Positions 36,098-46,078 of a DNA stretch of 64,000 nt are shown one piece after another. The position numbers and the translations under genes are program-made. Positions within the stretch are counted from its first letter, which is position 1. Every line of letters starts with the position of its first letter. The DNA is from an uncultured Clostridia bacterium (GTDB lineage Bacteria > Bacillota > Clostridia > TANB77 > CAG-508), in NCBI GenBank assembly GCA_934120675.1, contig CAKOUU010000008.1, positions 1 through 64,000 on the forward strand, given 5' to 3'. The notes beneath the pieces are model-generated. The model was not told where the DNA came from and did no database searches. It saw only the letters and a list, made by a program, of their open reading frames with translations.

Positions 36098-37156
36098 TTA
36101 TTCGAACATGAATTGTTCTTGCATTCTTCTTAAAGACTGCCTAATTGTTCTTGCTCTAACTTCACCAATTCCATCTACCTCGTCCAAACTTTCTATATCA
36201 GCTGCAAGTACGTGTTGAAATGATTTAAATGATGATACTAAGTTTTCAACTATATTTGATGGCATTCGTGGTATCTTATTAAGTATTCTGTATCCTCTTG
36301 TATATACACCAACTTCGTCATAATTGTCAAATGTTTCATATCCTAATAATTTTGCAACTGTATTTTCTCTAGTCATTTCTTCATATTGCATTTTTGACAA
36401 TTCTTCTATTACTTTTTCTGGTGTTTTCTTTTTTCTCGAAGATTTTGTTTGGACTATATAATCTTTTATGATTAGTTCTTCTTCTTTTTCTAGTCCACCC
36501 ATAAGTTCCTGTAATTGCATACTTACAAGTCTTCCATCAACACCTAATTCGTAAATTTGATTTTTTATTTCGTCTGCTATTCTTCTTACTCTTTCAGCTC
36601 TTTGTATTACATCAATTACATTTTTTAGTGTTACTATGTCATTGAATTCATATTCATTTAAGATTGAAAGTCTATTATCAAATACTTTTCTATATCTTTC
36701 AAGTGTTTGAATTCCTTGATTTGCTTTATTTAATACTGCGTTTGTGTCTTCTAGTATATATCTAAAATCTCCTTTGAATATTGTGATAATATTTCTTCTT
36801 TGAGATATACTTATTACTAGTTCCCCTGTTTGTTTTGCTGTTCTTTCTGCTGTTCTATGTCTTGTTCCTGTTTCTCTTGTTTCTATTTCTCTTGAGGGTA
36901 TAAGTTGTGCATTTGCAAAAAGTATTCTTTTTAAATCTCCACTTAAGACAATTGCTCCATCCATTTTGGCTAGTTCATATAATTTTGAAGATGTATATTC
37001 TTCGTTTATATAAAATCCGCCATCAACAATTTCTTTTATTACATCATTGTTGTCTGTTATAAGCAATAGTGCTCCTGTCTTTGCTCTTAATATGTTTTCC
37101 AGTCCATCTCTTATTGGTGTTCCTGGTGCTATTAATTTAAGTAAATCCGCTGTCAA
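36098..37156 (-). CDS. disA: DNA integrity scanning diadenylate cyclase DisA
   Basis: DisA makes c-di-AMP and moves along DNA. The cyclase domain has DGAIVLSGD (near 68-76) and the GTRHRTAERTA motif (near 98-108), and the C-terminal HhH domain has ESLDEVDGIGEVRARTI. It is 352 aa from a TTG start (protein begins TADLLKLIAPGTPIRDG) that follows GGGAGGTAAATAAC; the ATG nine codons earlier lies inside radA and is out of line with the family. radA-disA order is typical of Firmicutes. Confidence 0.95.
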   Translation of the reverse strand: MTADLLKLIAPGTPIRDGLENILRAKTGALLLITDNNDVIKEIVDGGFYINEEYTSSKLYELAKMDGAIVLSGDLKRILFANAQLIPSREIETRETGTRHRTAERTAKQTGELVISISQRRNIITIFKGDFRYILEDTNAVLNKANQGIQTLERYRKVFDNRLSILNEYEFNDIVTLKNVIDVIQRAERVRRIADEIKNQIYELGVDGRLVSMQLQELMGGLEKEEELIIKDYIVQTKSSRKKKTPEKVIEELSKMQYEEMTRENTVAKLLGYETFDNYDEVGVYTRGYRILNKIPRMPSNIVENLVSSFKSFQHVLAADIESLDEVDGIGEVRARTIRQSLRRMQEQFMFE

Positions 37157-37173
37157 GTTATTTACCTCCCTCA

Positions 37174-38533
37174 CTAAAAGCAACTTTTCATTGCTTCATT
37201 TATATCTTTCACACCTATTATATCTAATTTAAATTTTTCTTTCAAGCCTTTTTTGTTACTTTCTGGAATTATGCATTTTCTGAATCCTAATTTTTCTGCT
37301 TCTTTTAGTCTTTTTTCTATCATATTAATTCTTCTAACTTCTCCTGTAAGCCCAACTTCGCCCATTATTGCAACACCTTTTTCAATTGGCTTATTTTTAT
37401 AACTAGATGCAGTTACCATCAATATTCCCAAATCTATTGAAGGTTCACTTATTTTCAAACCTCCAACAACATTTAAATATACATCTTGATTTCCTAAGTT
37501 CATACCTGCTCTTTTTTCCAAAACAGCTATTAATAGTGCTAATCTATTGTAATCTATGCCATTTGCAGTTCTCTTTGGATATCCAAATACACTTTGAGAT
37601 GTTAATGCTTGCAACTCTACTAGCATTGACCTCGTTCCCTCCATGCATGATACAATACATGAACCTGGTGGATTATCTTCTCTTTCTGAAATCAGTACAT
37701 CAGAAGGATTTGTTATTTCACACATTCCTTCTCCCCTCATTTCAAACATACCAATTTCATTTGTAGAACCAAATCTATTTTTTACACCTCTTAATATTCT
37801 GTATGAAAAATATCTTTCACCTTCCAAGTATAAAACAGTATCTACCATGTGTTCCAAAACTCTTGGCCCTGCTATGTTTCCGTCTTTAGTAACATGGCCT
37901 ATGATTATTGTTGTTATATTTCTTGATTTGCATACTCTCATTATTTGTGATGTTATTTCTCTTACTTGGCTTACACTTCCTGCCGCTGCTGAAATCTCTT
38001 CTGAATACATTGTTTGTATCGAATCTATTATTACTAATTTTGGGTTTAAATTTATTATATTTTGGTTTACAACATCTATATCTGTCTCACCTAAGAATAG
38101 TATGTTTTCATTATTTATTCCGTAATCTATCTGCTCTAAGTTTTATTTGTTCTGCTGATTCCTCTCCTGAAACATATAAAACTTGTCCTTCTCCTTTTAC
38201 TTTATCACATAATTGTAAAATCAATGTGGATTTACCAATACCAGGTTCTCCACCTAGTAAAATTAATGAACCTTTTACAAGTCCTCCACCTAAAACTCTG
38301 TCTAATTCGTCAAATCCTGTTGATGTTCTTATTGTTTCTTTTGCTTCATATGAGTTTAATTTTTGTGGTATATTGTTTGTTCCTTTTTCTGCTTTTAATG
38401 AACTGTTTTTGCTTTCTACTATTTTTTGTTCAAAAAAAGTATTCCAATTTCCACATGCTGGGCATTTTCCTAGCCATTTTCCTGATTCGTATCCGCATTC
38501 ATTGCATACAAATACTGTTTTATTTTTTGCCAT
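37174..38533 (-). pseudogene. radA: radA, DNA repair ATPase, split by one extra base
   Basis: RadA promotes branch migration in recombination. The N-terminal part has the zinc finger CNECGYESGKWLGKCPAC and Walker A GGEPGIGKST, then ends RADRLRNK-stop. Removing the single C near 38121-38123 (TTACGGAATA to TTAGGAATA) restores RADRLGINNENILFLGETDID and joins the rest: the KNRFGSTNEIGMF (RadA KNRFG motif) and the Lon-like domain to 37174. The restored protein is about 453 aa. Sequencing error or recent mutation both fit. It overlaps nothing and leads into disA. Confidence 0.85.
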
Positions 38534-38599
38534 TCCACTCTCTTTCCCTTCTAAACGTACACATTCGATTGAAAAATAAAATGTTTTATCAATCAGCAA

Positions 38600-38640
38600 A
38601 AAAAGTATAACACATATGAATTTAATGTGCTATACTTTTT
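38600..38640 (-). terminator. terminator between the 106-aa gene and radA
   Basis: AAAAAGTATA-CACAT pairs with ATGTG-TATACTTTTT (one bulge); T-rich on the minus strand. It ends the 106-aa gene transcript. Confidence 0.65.
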
Positions 38641-38670
38641 ATAAATTTTCACTAAAAATTTACATTAGCT

Positions 38671-38991
38671 TTATTTTTTCTTTCCAAAAGTAACTTCTTG
38701 GAATAAAAAGTCATGAACTTTTTCCCAAGTAATTTCTTGATGTAAGAAATCATTTATTTCATCTTCAACTTTTTGTTGCTTTGGTGTTAATTCAACTTTT
38801 ATTTCTTTATTCCAATCAATATCTTGTAACCAGAATGCTTTGAATTTTTGCCAGAATCCAACTTTAGCAGGTAATGCTTCGTTTCTAATTGTTCCTGCAT
38901 TTTCAACTACTGTATCATTGTTTATTTCTGCCCCTTCAAATGAAATTCCTCCAAATACTCCTGATGTACCTTCTTGATTTATTTCTGCCAT
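38671..38991 (-). CDS. hypothetical protein, 106 aa
   Basis: A Gly/Glu-containing N-terminus (MAEINQEGTSGVFGG) leads to an amphipathic C-terminal half rich in Trp and Phe. A FL(H/F)QE(I/V)T(W/F) motif occurs twice (NDFLHQEITW and HDFLFQEVTF). The ribosome binding site AGGAGG is strong. No family recognised; it stands alone. Confidence 0.65.
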   Translation of the reverse strand: MAEINQEGTSGVFGGISFEGAEINNDTVVENAGTIRNEALPAKVGFWQKFKAFWLQDIDWNKEIKVELTPKQQKVEDEINDFLHQEITWEKVHDFLFQEVTFGKKK

Positions 38992-39175
38992 TTGCTTTTC
39001 CTCCTTTGTACCAAAATATTTTAGCTACTTAATTTATACTATAAAATACCATAAATATCAATATTTTTATATTAAGTTTTGATTACATTAATATTACATT
39101 TATGTTACATATATTATAAAATAATATTTTATAATATATACCAATATAAAAACCCTGTAAAATCTAACAACAAAA

Positions 39176-40513
39176 TTATAGCACTTCTCCAAAAATATGA
39201 TCTTGCTCAGCTTTTTTACAAATTACTTTTTCTATTTTATTGTCGATTTTTTTGTCTGTTTGGCAATATACTAAAATATAATTTTGTGTATGTCCTTTAT
39301 ATATTTTTTCTTTTTCTTCTTCAAACAAAACTTCCACTTCATTGCCAGTATATTTTTGGTTGTATTCCAATTCATTTTCATTTGATAATTCTAATAATTC
39401 TCTGCTTCTTTTTTCCTTAATATCCCCACTAATTTGATTTGGCATTACTGCTGCTTTTGTTCCTTTTCGTGGAGAATATTTGAATACATGCATTTTATAA
39501 AATTTTATTTCTTTTAGAAATTGATATGTTTTATTGAATTCTTCATCTGTTTCACCTGGGAACCCAACAATTATATCCGTTGTTAAATTTACATCTTTAT
39601 ATGCATTTCTTAATAATCGTACAATTTCTTTAAATTGTTCTGTTGTATATCTTCTATTCATTCTTTTTAGTGTTTCGTCACATCCACTTTGTAATGATAA
39701 ATGAAAATGATGGCATATTTTTTCTAACTTTTTAAGTCTTTCTACAAATTCCTCTGTTATAAGTAAAGGCTCTATTGACCCTAATCTTATTCTTTGAATT
39801 CCCTGTATTTCGTTTATTTCTTCTAACAAATCAATTAATCTATAATTGGCTAATTCGCTATCTTTACTCATTGCAAAGTCTTTTCCATATGATGCTATAT
39901 GAATTCCTGTTATTACAACTTCTTTTATTCCTTTTGATGCAATTTGTGTAATTTCTGAAATTATACTTTCAGGCTTTCTGCTTCTTACTCTTCCACGTGC
40001 ATAAGGTATTATGCAATATGAACAAAATCTGTCACACCCATCTTGGATTTTGATAACAGCTCTTGTTTTTTCTGTATATGTAACATCACCAAAATCAGAA
40101 AATTCTTTTGAGTACATTACATCATCTAATTCTACATTATTAATGTTGTTATTTATATATTCTTCAACATGTTTTACAACTTCAACTTTTTCATTGTTTC
40201 CTAAAACTAAATCAATTTCTGGAATTTTTGCTAATTCTTCTTTTGCAACTTGTGCATAACATCCAACAGCAACTACTATTGTTTCTGGATTTTTTTCTTT
40301 CATTCTTCTTAGCATTTGTCTTGATTTTCTATCTGACATATTTGTTACTGTACATGTATTTATAATACATATATCAGGCTTGATGTCTTCATTTTCTGAT
40401 GTTATTTCTTCAATTATTTGATATCCTTTTTCTAGAAATTTTTGTGCCATTGCATTTGTTTCATATTGATTTACTTTACATCCCAATGTTACAAATCTTA
40501 CTACTTTACTCAT
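39176..40513 (-). CDS. mtaB: tRNA N6-threonylcarbamoyladenosine methylthiotransferase MtaB
   Basis: MtaB adds a methylthio group to t6A37 to give ms2t6A. The N-terminal domain has LGCKVNQYETN and NTCTVTN, whose cysteines with GCYAQ bind the second cluster. The radical SAM motif CDRFCSYCIIPYARGR lies near 145. The C-terminal TRAM domain covers about 375-440. The 445-aa length fits MtaB rather than MiaB or RimO. It needs Fe-S clusters (Suf) and t6A (TsaE/TsaB, also encoded here). Confidence 0.93.
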   Translation of the reverse strand: MSKVVRFVTLGCKVNQYETNAMAQKFLEKGYQIIEEITSENEDIKPDICIINTCTVTNMSDRKSRQMLRRMKEKNPETIVVAVGCYAQVAKEELAKIPEIDLVLGNNEKVEVVKHVEEYINNNINNVELDDVMYSKEFSDFGDVTYTEKTRAVIKIQDGCDRFCSYCIIPYARGRVRSRKPESIISEITQIASKGIKEVVITGIHIASYGKDFAMSKDSELANYRLIDLLEEINEIQGIQRIRLGSIEPLLITEEFVERLKKLEKICHHFHLSLQSGCDETLKRMNRRYTTEQFKEIVRLLRNAYKDVNLTTDIIVGFPGETDEEFNKTYQFLKEIKFYKMHVFKYSPRKGTKAAVMPNQISGDIKEKRSRELLELSNENELEYNQKYTGNEVEVLFEEEKEKIYKGHTQNYILVYCQTDKKIDNKIEKVICKKAEQDHIFGEVL

Positions 40514-40580
40514 TTTTTTCCTTTCATTTTTTACCCAACCAAAGAATAATTTCTTTTATTTTTTTAGATTTGTTCTTTTC

Positions 40581-40647
40581 AACCAATAAAGAACGTCCCC
40601 GTTGGTTTTTTCATTTTCGACCAATTAAAGAACGTCCCCGCTGGTTC
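40581..40647. repeat. two direct AACCAAT...GAACGTCCCC...TTGGTT units
   Basis: Two units of about 27 bp (40581-40607 and 40619-40647) each have ACCAA/TTGGT ends and a core AAAGAACGTCCCC. The same unit forms the arms of the inverted repeat at 32137-32240. Confidence 0.85.
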
Positions 40648-40654
40648 ATATTTT

Positions 40655-41662
40655 TTATTTTGACCTTCCATCTAATTTATCTAAATTATCAAGTGCTTTT
40701 CCTGTTCCTAGTGCTACACAAGATATTGAGTCTTGTGCTATCATTACATTTATTCCTGTTTTTTCTTGTAATAATTTATCTAGTCCATCTACTAAGCATC
40801 CTCCACCTGTCATATAGATTCCTTTATCACTTATATCTGCAGCAAGCTCTGGTGGTGTTCTTTCTAATACACTATGAACTGCATCTACTATCATCATAGC
40901 TGGTTCAATCAGTGCCTCTAGCATTTCACTTGAATGAACAGTTATTGTTTTTGGTAAACCAGTTCCTAAATCTCTACCTCTTATATCCATCTCTGCATCT
41001 TGAATTTTAGGATATACACATCCTATATTTACTTTTAAGTCTTCTGCTGTTCTTTCACCTATTACTATATTGTGTTTTTTCTTTATATATTTTACTATGT
41101 ATTCGTCAAACTTATCTCCTGCAACTTTTAATGATGTACTTACAACTGATCCTCCCAAAGATATTACGGCTATGTCTGTTGTTCCACCACCAATATCAAC
41201 TACCATATTTCCACATGGTTTTGCTATATCTATTCCAGCTCCAATTGCTGCTGCAATTGGTTCTTCTATTAAGTAAACTTTTCTTGCCCCTGCTTGTATT
41301 GCTGCATCTATTACTGCTTTCTTTTCTACTTCTGTTACTTGTGATGGTATGCATATCATTATTCTTGGTGCAAATATTGATTTTCCACATACTTTTCCTA
41401 TAAAGTGTTTTAACATTTTTTCTGTTACTGTATAGTCTGATATTACACCTTCTCTTAATGGTCTTGTTGCTACTATATTTCCTGGTGTTCTTCCTAACAT
41501 TCTTCTTGCTTCTCCACCTACAGAAAGTACGTCTCCTGTGTTTCTATCCACTGCAACAACTGATGGTTCTCTTAGTACTATTCCTTTTCCTTTTATATAC
41601 ACTATTACTGTTGCTGTTCCTAAATCTATTCCTACGTCTTGTCCAAATCCAAATTTTAACAT
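40655..41662 (-). CDS. mreB: rod-shape-determining protein MreB (actin-like)
   Basis: MreB forms membrane filaments that guide lateral wall synthesis. Actin-fold motifs are DLGTATVIVYIKGKG (phosphate 1, near 12), VDIGGGTTDIAVISLGG (phosphate 2, near 155) and ISDKGIYMTGGGCLVDGL (adenosine, near 280). The 335-aa length is normal. No mreC/mreD follows here, so it may be an Mbl or MreBH-like paralogue. Confidence 0.93.
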   Translation of the reverse strand: MLKFGFGQDVGIDLGTATVIVYIKGKGIVLREPSVVAVDRNTGDVLSVGGEARRMLGRTPGNIVATRPLREGVISDYTVTEKMLKHFIGKVCGKSIFAPRIMICIPSQVTEVEKKAVIDAAIQAGARKVYLIEEPIAAAIGAGIDIAKPCGNMVVDIGGGTTDIAVISLGGSVVSTSLKVAGDKFDEYIVKYIKKKHNIVIGERTAEDLKVNIGCVYPKIQDAEMDIRGRDLGTGLPKTITVHSSEMLEALIEPAMMIVDAVHSVLERTPPELAADISDKGIYMTGGGCLVDGLDKLLQEKTGINVMIAQDSISCVALGTGKALDNLDKLDGRSK

Positions 41663-41815
41663 GTAACTTCTTCCCTTCTTTTTTATTTTTGTTTCGCTTT
41701 TGTTACATTTTCGTTACGATTATATTACAAATTGTTAATTTTATCAATACATTTCATTGAATTTTTTAATTTTTTATATTATAATAATTACAGTTTAATA
41801 ATTGCTTTATAATTT

Positions 41816-41991
41816 TGTGTGAAGATATGTATTTTTTATAATTTTTTCGGTTTCAATATACAATAAAAGAATTTCTAAATAAATTAATGGCACTCTTCCA
41901 CATTGTGAACTCTTTCCATTAATTTATTTAAGAACTTCTAATATTGTTTCATTCACACTCAAAAATTCTAAAAAATACATATCTTCACACA
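41816..41991. repeat. 176-bp palindromic element upstream of tsaE
   Basis: Outer arms TGTGTGAAGATATGTATTTT and complement, inner arms AAATTAATGG/CCATTAATTT and intermediate imperfect stems form one long hairpin. Between mreB and tsaE, non-coding. Confidence 0.8.
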
Positions 41992-42043
41992 CTATTACTA
42001 TATTGTGTTTATAAAATTTTTATAAAATTTTAGGAGAATTTAA

Positions 42044-42514
42044 ATGGAAAATTATATATATAATTCAAAATCAGAAAATGATACAAAAAAATTAGCTATT
42101 AAAATGGCTTCTATGTTAAAAAAAGGTGATTTAATTGTACTTTGCGGTGAATTAGGTTCTGGGAAAACAAAATTTACAGAAGGATTTTTAACTTACTTTG
42201 GTTTAGGAAATGAAATTTCTAGTCCTACATTTACAATTGTTAATGAATATAAAAAAGATGATATTAATATTTATCATTTTGATGTTTATAGATTAGAGGA
42301 TTCTTCTGAGTTCTATGCAATTGGTGGAGACGAATACTTTGAAAATGGTATCTGCCTAATTGAGTGGGGAGAATTAATTGAAGATGCACTTCCAAATGAA
42401 TATATTAAAATTGATTTTTCAAGAGATGATTCAAATGAAAATGAAAGAATTTTAAATATTCAATCTATTGGCAACAAATATGATAATATTATTGATAGTT
42501 TGAAAGGAGAATAA
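42044..42514 (+). CDS. tsaE: tRNA threonylcarbamoyladenosine biosynthesis ATPase TsaE
   Basis: TsaE is the ATPase that recycles the TsaBD complex in t6A synthesis. Walker A CGELGSGKTKF lies near 36-45. SPTFTIVNEY (near 66) and CLIEWGELIEDALP (near 105) are family hallmarks. 156 aa; first gene of a tsaE-tsaB-rimI run. tsaB begins 2 nt later. Confidence 0.95.
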   Translation: MENYIYNSKSENDTKKLAIKMASMLKKGDLIVLCGELGSGKTKFTEGFLTYFGLGNEISSPTFTIVNEYKKDDINIYHFDVYRLEDSSEFYAIGGDEYFENGICLIEWGELIEDALPNEYIKIDFSRDDSNENERILNIQSIGNKYDNIIDSLKGE

Positions 42515-42516
42515 TT

Positions 42517-43245
42517 TTGAAAGTTTTAGCTGTTGATACTTCTAGTAAATTGTGTAGTGTTGCAATTTTAGAAGATACAAATTTAATTAAAAAATTAGAA
42601 TTAGATAATGGTTTAACGCACTCTGAAACATTGATGCCATTAATTAAACAATTGTTAAACGAATGTGAGTTAAATTTAAGTGATATAGATTTATTAGTTT
42701 CAGACATCGGTCCTGGTTCCTTTACTGGTATTAGAATTGGAGTTAGCACTTGTAAGGCTTTTTCAGATAGTTTGAACATCCCTTGCGTTGGAGTTTCTAG
42801 TCTTGAAGTTTTAGCTCATAATATCAAAGATGATGGAATTATTTGTAGTACTATTGACTGTAAAAATGATAACTGTTATTTTGCTCTATATCAATTAAAC
42901 AATGGTGTTTATAGTGTTTTAGAAGAACCTTGTGCAAAATCTGTTAACGATGTTTTAAGTTTATTAAAATCTGATTATAATACCACAAATGTTAATTTTG
43001 TTGGAGATGGAATCTCTTCTGCTCAATTATGTAATTTCTGTATTGATAAATTTAACGCTGACAAGTCTAATTTTGAAAGTTCTAAAGAAGAGTTCTGCTC
43101 TTATCTAAATATTGAAAATTTGGGAATTGCAGGTTTCACAAAATTTATTAATACAAATAAAATTGGTGAAAATATTTTACCTTTATATTTAAAAAAGCCA
43201 CAAGCACAAATTCAATTAGAGGCTAAATTAAAAGGAAACATTTAA
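42517..43245 (+). CDS. tsaB: TsaB, scaffold subunit for t6A synthesis
   Basis: TsaB holds TsaD in the t6A synthase. An ASKHA-fold protein, 242 aa. The N-terminal segment KVLAVDTSSKLCSVAI and DIGPGSFTGIRIGVSTCKA (near 64-82) are typical. The start is TTG behind AAAGGAGA, 2 nt after tsaE. TsaD is not encoded in this window. Confidence 0.95.
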   Translation: MKVLAVDTSSKLCSVAILEDTNLIKKLELDNGLTHSETLMPLIKQLLNECELNLSDIDLLVSDIGPGSFTGIRIGVSTCKAFSDSLNIPCVGVSSLEVLAHNIKDDGIICSTIDCKNDNCYFALYQLNNGVYSVLEEPCAKSVNDVLSLLKSDYNTTNVNFVGDGISSAQLCNFCIDKFNADKSNFESSKEEFCSYLNIENLGIAGFTKFINTNKIGENILPLYLKKPQAQIQLEAKLKGNI

Positions 43246-43288
43246 TTTTCTAAATATTTTGTGTCTTAAGGAAGGAATGAGATTTATT

Positions 43289-43729
43289 ATGGATTTAAAA
43301 TTAAGCAAGATGTCTATTGAGGATTTAAAAAGTATAAAAAATGTTTTAGCTTCTGACTTTGATAATTTTTGGAGCTATGATGTTTTAGAGGAAGAATTAG
43401 AATGTGACAATTCTTATGTAATTGTTGCTAAAGCTGACGAAAATACTATCGTTGGTTTTGCTGGTTTAAAAGTTATTTTGGATGAAGCCGATATTATGAA
43501 TATTGTTGTAAAAAAAGATTTTAGACATAATGGTATTGGCTCTGTTTTGTTAGAAAATTTAATTAATTATTCTAAAGATTTAAATTTAAAAACAATTACT
43601 TTGGAAGTTAATGAAAATAATCTTTCTGCTATTCGTTTATATGATAAGTTTTCTTTTGATAAATTGGGTATTAGAAAAAATTATTATGATGGAAAAAGTG
43701 ATGCAATTATTATGAGTAAAAAACTATAA
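43289..43729 (+). CDS. rimI: ribosomal protein S18 N-alpha-acetyltransferase RimI-like
   Basis: A GNAT acetyltransferase of about 146 aa. The acetyl-CoA loop is RHNGIGSVLLENLI (near 76-89), and the end NENNLSAIRLYDKFSFDKLGIRKNYY is typical of RimI. The genomic link tsaE-tsaB-rimI is common. The start is the ATG at 43289; upstream in-frame codons overlap the AAGGAAGGA ribosome binding site. Confidence 0.88.
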   Translation: MDLKLSKMSIEDLKSIKNVLASDFDNFWSYDVLEEELECDNSYVIVAKADENTIVGFAGLKVILDEADIMNIVVKKDFRHNGIGSVLLENLINYSKDLNLKTITLEVNENNLSAIRLYDKFSFDKLGIRKNYYDGKSDAIIMSKKL

Positions 43730-43807
43730 AAAAATGTCCTTTTGGGGACGGTTCTGTTTGGGACATCGGTTCCATTTGAGACATCGTCTTTAAAAAGGAC
43801 ATTTTTT
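43728..43807. terminator. convergent terminator carrying GGGGACGG/GGGACATCGG repeats
   Basis: AAAAAATGTCCTTTT and AAAAAGGACATTTTTT arms form the terminator stem for rimI and thrS. The large loop holds GGGGACGGTTC, GGGACATCGG and GAGACATCG, words of the repeat family seen elsewhere in the window. Confidence 0.75.
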
Positions 43808-43810
43808 ATT

Positions 43811-45736
43811 TTATTTTGTTTTATTTTCTACTTCTTCTTTTATTCTTTCTACAAATGCATCAGCATCCATAGTTTCATTTTCTGCACTTTCTCTTGAACG
43901 AACAGAAACTGTATTTTCTTCAACTTCTTTTGCTCCAACAACTAACATATATGGAACTTTTTCAAGTTGAGCCTCACGGATTTTATATCCAACTTTTTCA
44001 TTTCTATCGTCTAAAACTACACGAATTCCAGCCTTGTGTAATTTTTCTTCAAGTGTTTTTGCGTAATCATGTTGTGCATCTGTAATTGGTAATATTTTTA
44101 CTTGTGTTGGTGAAAGCCATAATGGGAATGCACCTTTTGTTTCTTCAATTAAGAAGCACATAAATCTATCAAATGTTCCTAAAATTGCTCTGTGGATTAC
44201 AACTGGTCTATGTTTTTCTCCATCTTCTCCAACATATTCTAGCTTAAATCTTTCTGGTAATAAGAAGTCTAATTGACAAGTTGATACTGTTACATCATGT
44301 CCAACTGCTGATTTTAATTGAACATCTAGTTTTGGTCCATAGAATGCTGCTTCTCCTTCTGCTTCGTAGAAGTTTATTCCTAATTCTGTTAAAATTTCTC
44401 TTAATTGGCCTTCTGCTTTTTCCCACATTTCATCATCATCAAAATATTTGTGTGTATCTTTTTTATCTCTTAGTGATAATCTAAATTCATAATCTTTAAA
44501 TCCAAAATCTTTGTAAACTGATAATATCAATTGTACAACTTTTCCAACTTCTTCTTTAATTTGGTCTGGTCTTACAAAAAGATGAGCATCATTTTGACAC
44601 ATTTCACGAACTCTCTCTAAACCGCAAACGCTTCCACTATCTTCATATCTAAAGTCATGTGCTAATTCTCCAATTCTTATTGGTAAGTCTCTATATGAGT
44701 GCATTTTATTTTTGTATATTAGCATATGGTGTGGACAGTTCATTGGTCTTAATACCATTTCTTCATTATCCATTTTCATAACAGGGAACATATCTTCTTT
44801 GTAGTGATCCCAATGTCCTGAAACTTTGTATAATTCTGTATTTGCAAGTGATGGTGTATATACATGTTGATATCCCATTTCAACTTCTTTATCTTGAATG
44901 TATCTTTCTAATAGTCTTCTTACTGTTGCACCATTTGGTAAATACATTGGAAGTCCTGAACCTACTAATGGGCTTGTCATAAATAATTCTAGGTCTTTTC
45001 CTATTTTTCTGTGGTCACGTTGTCTTGCTTCTTCTAGCTTTTGCATATATTCATCAACTTGACTTGCTTTTGGGAATGATATTGCATAAATTCTTTGTAG
45101 CATTTTATTATGCTCATCACCTCTCCAGTATGCACCTGATGATGATAATATTTTAACAGCTTTTACTTTTCCTGTTTTCATTAAATGTGGTCCAGCACAT
45201 AAGTCTGTAAAATCGCCTTGTTTGTAGAAGCTTATTTCTTCTCCATCTGCTAAATCATTTATTAATTCTTGCTTATAGGCCTGACCTTCCATTAATTTTA
45301 AAGCTTCTTGTTTTGGTAATGAAAATCTTTCTATTTCAATATCTTCTTTAATTATTTTTTTCATTTCAGCTTCTATTTTTTCTTTATCTTCGTCTGTAAA
45401 TGGTTTTTCCACATCAAAATCATAGTAAAATCCATTTTCAATACTTGGTCCTATTGCAAATTTTACGTTTGGAAATAGTCTTTGTACTGCTTGGGCCATT
45501 ATGTGTGATGTTGTGTGCCAATATGCTTTTTTTCCGTCTAAACTGCTGTCAAATGTTTCTATACTTAAGTTGCAGTCTTCTTGTAATTCATATCTTAGGT
45601 CTTTTACTTCTCCGTTCACTATTCCGCAAGTTGCTACTCTTGCTAATCCTTCACTTATTTCTTTTGCTACTTCATATATTGTGCTTCCTTGTTCAACTTC
45701 TTTTATTGAACCATCTTTTAATGTTAATTTAATCAT
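43811..45736 (-). CDS. thrS: threonine-tRNA ligase
   Basis: ThrRS, 641 aa. It has an N-terminal TGS domain (about 1-62), the editing domain with HTTSHIMAQAVQ (near 74), class II motif 2 with RYEDSGSVCGLERVREMCQNDAH, the zinc ligands in MNCPHHMLIYK and HRAILGTFDRF (motif 3), and a C-terminal anticodon-binding domain. A T-box leader lies upstream. Confidence 0.98.
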   Translation of the reverse strand: MIKLTLKDGSIKEVEQGSTIYEVAKEISEGLARVATCGIVNGEVKDLRYELQEDCNLSIETFDSSLDGKKAYWHTTSHIMAQAVQRLFPNVKFAIGPSIENGFYYDFDVEKPFTDEDKEKIEAEMKKIIKEDIEIERFSLPKQEALKLMEGQAYKQELINDLADGEEISFYKQGDFTDLCAGPHLMKTGKVKAVKILSSSGAYWRGDEHNKMLQRIYAISFPKASQVDEYMQKLEEARQRDHRKIGKDLELFMTSPLVGSGLPMYLPNGATVRRLLERYIQDKEVEMGYQHVYTPSLANTELYKVSGHWDHYKEDMFPVMKMDNEEMVLRPMNCPHHMLIYKNKMHSYRDLPIRIGELAHDFRYEDSGSVCGLERVREMCQNDAHLFVRPDQIKEEVGKVVQLILSVYKDFGFKDYEFRLSLRDKKDTHKYFDDDEMWEKAEGQLREILTELGINFYEAEGEAAFYGPKLDVQLKSAVGHDVTVSTCQLDFLLPERFKLEYVGEDGEKHRPVVIHRAILGTFDRFMCFLIEETKGAFPLWLSPTQVKILPITDAQHDYAKTLEEKLHKAGIRVVLDDRNEKVGYKIREAQLEKVPYMLVVGAKEVEENTVSVRSRESAENETMDADAFVERIKEEVENKTK

Positions 45737-45777
45737 TTTTATTCCTCCATTCTATCTCTTTGTCTCTTTGGGAATGA

Positions 45778-45892
45778 GTTAGCTGTTCGAGCAAAGCGAG
45801 TTACAGATAACTTAAGCTTTAGCTCTGTTCTGTTTGAGACATTGTTTCCAAATGAGACATATTCTCCCATGTTGGATTTTGTATTCTCATAC
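45778..45892. repeat. hairpins and GAGACAT repeats between T-box and thrS
   Basis: AGTTAGCTGT pairs with ACAGATAACT (45779-45816), and TTTGAGACATTGTTTCC...AAATGAGACAT follows. These lie between the T-box terminator and thrS, so the leader RNA was lengthened by repeat sequence. Confidence 0.55.
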
Positions 45893-46078
45893 AAAAACAC
45901 TCCCATAGATTTTTACATCTATAGGAGTGCATTTATTACACGGTTCCATCCTAATTTTTACTTAATTAAAAGATTATAACGCATCTTACACGTTTGGCTT
46001 ATTCACCAAAAACTTGAAGAGTTAGTTTTTCAAATATGTTTTCTTGAACAAGCTTTCAGCCACGGCTAGTTCTCTCTT
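45893..46078 (-). promoter_or_regulatory. T-box riboswitch (threonyl-tRNA responsive)
   Basis: On the minus strand the leader begins AGAGAGAACTAG (stem I), reaches the T-box sequence AGGATGGAACCGTG (45939-45952), and ends in a terminator whose stem is GCACTCCTATAGAT/ATCTATGGGAGTG with TTTTT at 45893-45897. Uncharged tRNA-Thr binding would switch to the antiterminator and turn on thrS. I could not place the specifier triplet with certainty. Confidence 0.93.

Noticed and set aside
38111..38599. Separate 162-aa zinc-finger ATPase gene
   Set aside because: It is the N-terminal part of RadA; removing one base restores the full family sequence.
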